Below, piece by piece: positions 62,971-64,000 of a stretch of DNA of 64,000 bases. The stretch is from Pigmentiphaga sp. (GTDB lineage Bacteria; Pseudomonadota; Gammaproteobacteria; Burkholderiales; Burkholderiaceae_B). Within the stretch, counting starts at the first letter, position 1; every line of letters starts with the position of its first letter. The DNA lies in contig JALOAI010000010.1 in assembly GCA_023228945.1 (NCBI GenBank), positions 1 to 64,000 of the forward strand, given 5' to 3'. The translations under genes and the position numbers were made by a program. The notes below the pieces were generated by a model, which saw nothing but the letters and a program-made list of their open reading frames with translations, was not told the origin of the DNA and made no database searches.

Positions 62971-64000
62971 TCGCGCGCCGAAGAGCGGGCCGCGCCCATC
63001 GCGAAGGGGCCGGGCGCGGCCGCGAGCACCTCGCGCCGCGGGCTGGCCCGAATCCTGGTGAAGAAGCCCTGGCCGGCAGACCCGGGAGCTTCGCCGCACG
63101 TCCAGGCGCACGTCTGGCCGCCGCCATCCTGCTGCTTGGCCTGGGTGGGGCGGCGCGAGGCTGGGAGCCGTCCGCCGAAATGCCCGCGATTCGCGTGACG
63201 CCGGCCGAGAGCGCCTTGACGAGCGGCGGGCTGGCGCGGGCGGAGGAAGAGGCCGAACAGAGCATCGGCAACGTCTCGGTCGTGCCAGCCGAAGCGTATC
63301 GCTCCGGTCCCGTGATCAGTCTGCACGAGGCCTTGGCGGGAAGTCCCGGGGTGTATGCGCCCAGCCCGGCGGGCCAGCAATCGGTCAGGCTGTCGATTCG
63401 CGGCTCGGGGCTCTCCACGGCATTCTCCATGCGGGGTGTGCGCCTGCTCCGCGACGGTATGCAGCTGTCCCGCGCCGACGGTTTTGCCGACACCACCTGG
63501 CTGGATCCGCTAAGCGCCGAGGCAATCGAGGTGTATCGCGGCGCCAATGCCATGAGTTTGGGCGTGAGCACGCTGGGCGGCGCCATCAACGCCATTTCGC
63601 CAACGGCCTATTCCTGGCGGGGGCGCGAAGTGAGAGTCGAGGCCGGCGGCGACGGCTACCGTCATTGGCAGGCGAGAGCGGCGGGGCGCGGCGAACGAGG
63701 TCTCGATGCCTATGTGGCGGTTTCGGAGTTTCGCACCGATGGCGCGCGCGATCATGCGGAACAAATCGTTCGCCGCTTCTACGCCAATGCCGGCTATCGT
63801 TTCGGGCCCACCGCGGAGTCGCGGCTGCACCTGGGCGTGGAGCAGAACCGGCAACAGTTCCCGGGCCCCCTGAGCCTTGAGCAGATGCGGCAAGATCCCC
63901 GCCAGGCCAGCGCCCGCGCGGTACGGGCCGACGAAGCCCTGGAGCTTTGGCCGCGCTGGAATCTGGCGTACCAGCACGTCTGGCAGCCGGCACCGGCCCA
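62967..64000 (+). CDS. TonB-dependent outer-membrane receptor, 5' part
   Basis: Open to the window end (344 codons seen, no stop), starting at the ATG that overlaps the kinase stop. After an Arg/Gly-rich lead and a signal-like LAAAILLLGLGGAARG, the TonB-box-like AIRVTPAES is followed by the plug: SLHEALAGSPGVYAPSPAG, RLSIRGSGLSTAFSMRGVRLLRDG and EVYRGANAMSLGVSTLGGAINAIS. Barrel strands then begin. Family members import ferric siderophores, haem or cobalamin. The usual partner for a 7TM-DISM kinase would be a response regulator, so this coupling is unusual. The ligand is unknown. Confidence 0.9.
   Translation, partial: MIARRRAGRAHREGAGRGREHLAPRAGPNPGEEALAGRPGSFAARPGARLAAAILLLGLGGAARGWEPSAEMPAIRVTPAESALTSGGLARAEEEAEQSIGNVSVVPAEAYRSGPVISLHEALAGSPGVYAPSPAGQQSVRLSIRGSGLSTAFSMRGVRLLRDGMQLSRADGFADTTWLDPLSAEAIEVYRGANAMSLGVSTLGGAINAISPTAYSWRGREVRVEAGGDGYRHWQARAAGRGERGLDAYVAVSEFRTDGARDHAEQIVRRFYANAGYRFGPTAESRLHLGVEQNRQQFPGPLSLEQMRQDPRQASARAVRADEALELWPRWNLAYQHVWQPAPA

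Overview
The window is a high-G+C stretch of bacterial chromosome. It looks like a betaproteobacterium of the order Burkholderiales, most like Alcaligenaceae (Bordetella, Achromobacter, Pigmentiphaga and relatives). The reasons are the queA-tgt-yajC-secD-secF operon, two Bug-type solute-binding receptors without cognate permeases, a dense set of acyl-CoA and aromatic catabolism genes each with its own regulator, and GC-rich mosaic intergenic repeats with the head GGGCCGCYCCAAG. The genus is an inference.

Housekeeping blocks sit at both ends. Left (1-14.3 kb): the 5' end of a group II intron directly behind the secF terminator; queA-tgt-yajC-secD-secF (minus); sixA; ppx and rsmI (minus); the plus-strand run yraN, SIS isomerase, BON lipoprotein and a TlpA-like thioredoxin; and a two-gene c-type cytochrome operon. 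Right (47.5-64 kb): lipA, a DUF2165 membrane protein, a minus-strand run (ferredoxin, hydrolase, dacC-like carboxypeptidase, DUF493, lipB, MFS transporter), the 4.5S RNA gene, dnaX-ybaB-recR, ribE, gdhA, trmL, and a membrane histidine kinase coupled to a TonB receptor that runs off the window.

The middle (14.4-47.2 kb) is accessory catabolism in four units. (1) A class II aldolase and a ketopantoate-reductase-family gene behind a near-perfect 32-bp palindrome. (2) A seven-gene minus-strand operon (polar-amino-acid-type ABC importer, AtuA/DUF1446, DUF4387, TauD-type dioxygenase, MmgE/PrpD) divergent from a MarR gene, with a perfect 12-bp-arm palindrome between them. (3) A TauD-type dioxygenase, Bug receptor and enolase-superfamily operon divergent from a LysR gene. 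(4) A divergent cluster. Its minus arm holds an amidohydrolase, two Rieske oxygenase alpha subunits, an enoyl-CoA hydratase and a 3-hydroxyacyl-CoA dehydrogenase. Its plus arm holds an ADP-forming acyl-CoA synthetase, two unlike acyl-CoA dehydrogenases, a Bug receptor, an SCP2-type thiolase, a DUF35 protein, a CaiB-type CoA-transferase, a LigB-type dioxygenase and three consecutive RraA/HMG-aldolase paralogues. A GntR gene closes the cluster.

Unit 4 is the most interesting region. It combines oxygenase and ring-cleavage enzymes with a CoA-dependent module that resembles steroid side-chain degradation (paired acyl-CoA dehydrogenases, hydratase, SCP2-thiolase plus DUF35 retro-aldolase). GntR-like inverted half-sites lie in the divergent promoter. 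The substrate cannot be read from the sequence. Unit 2 is also a coherent pathway of unknown substrate.
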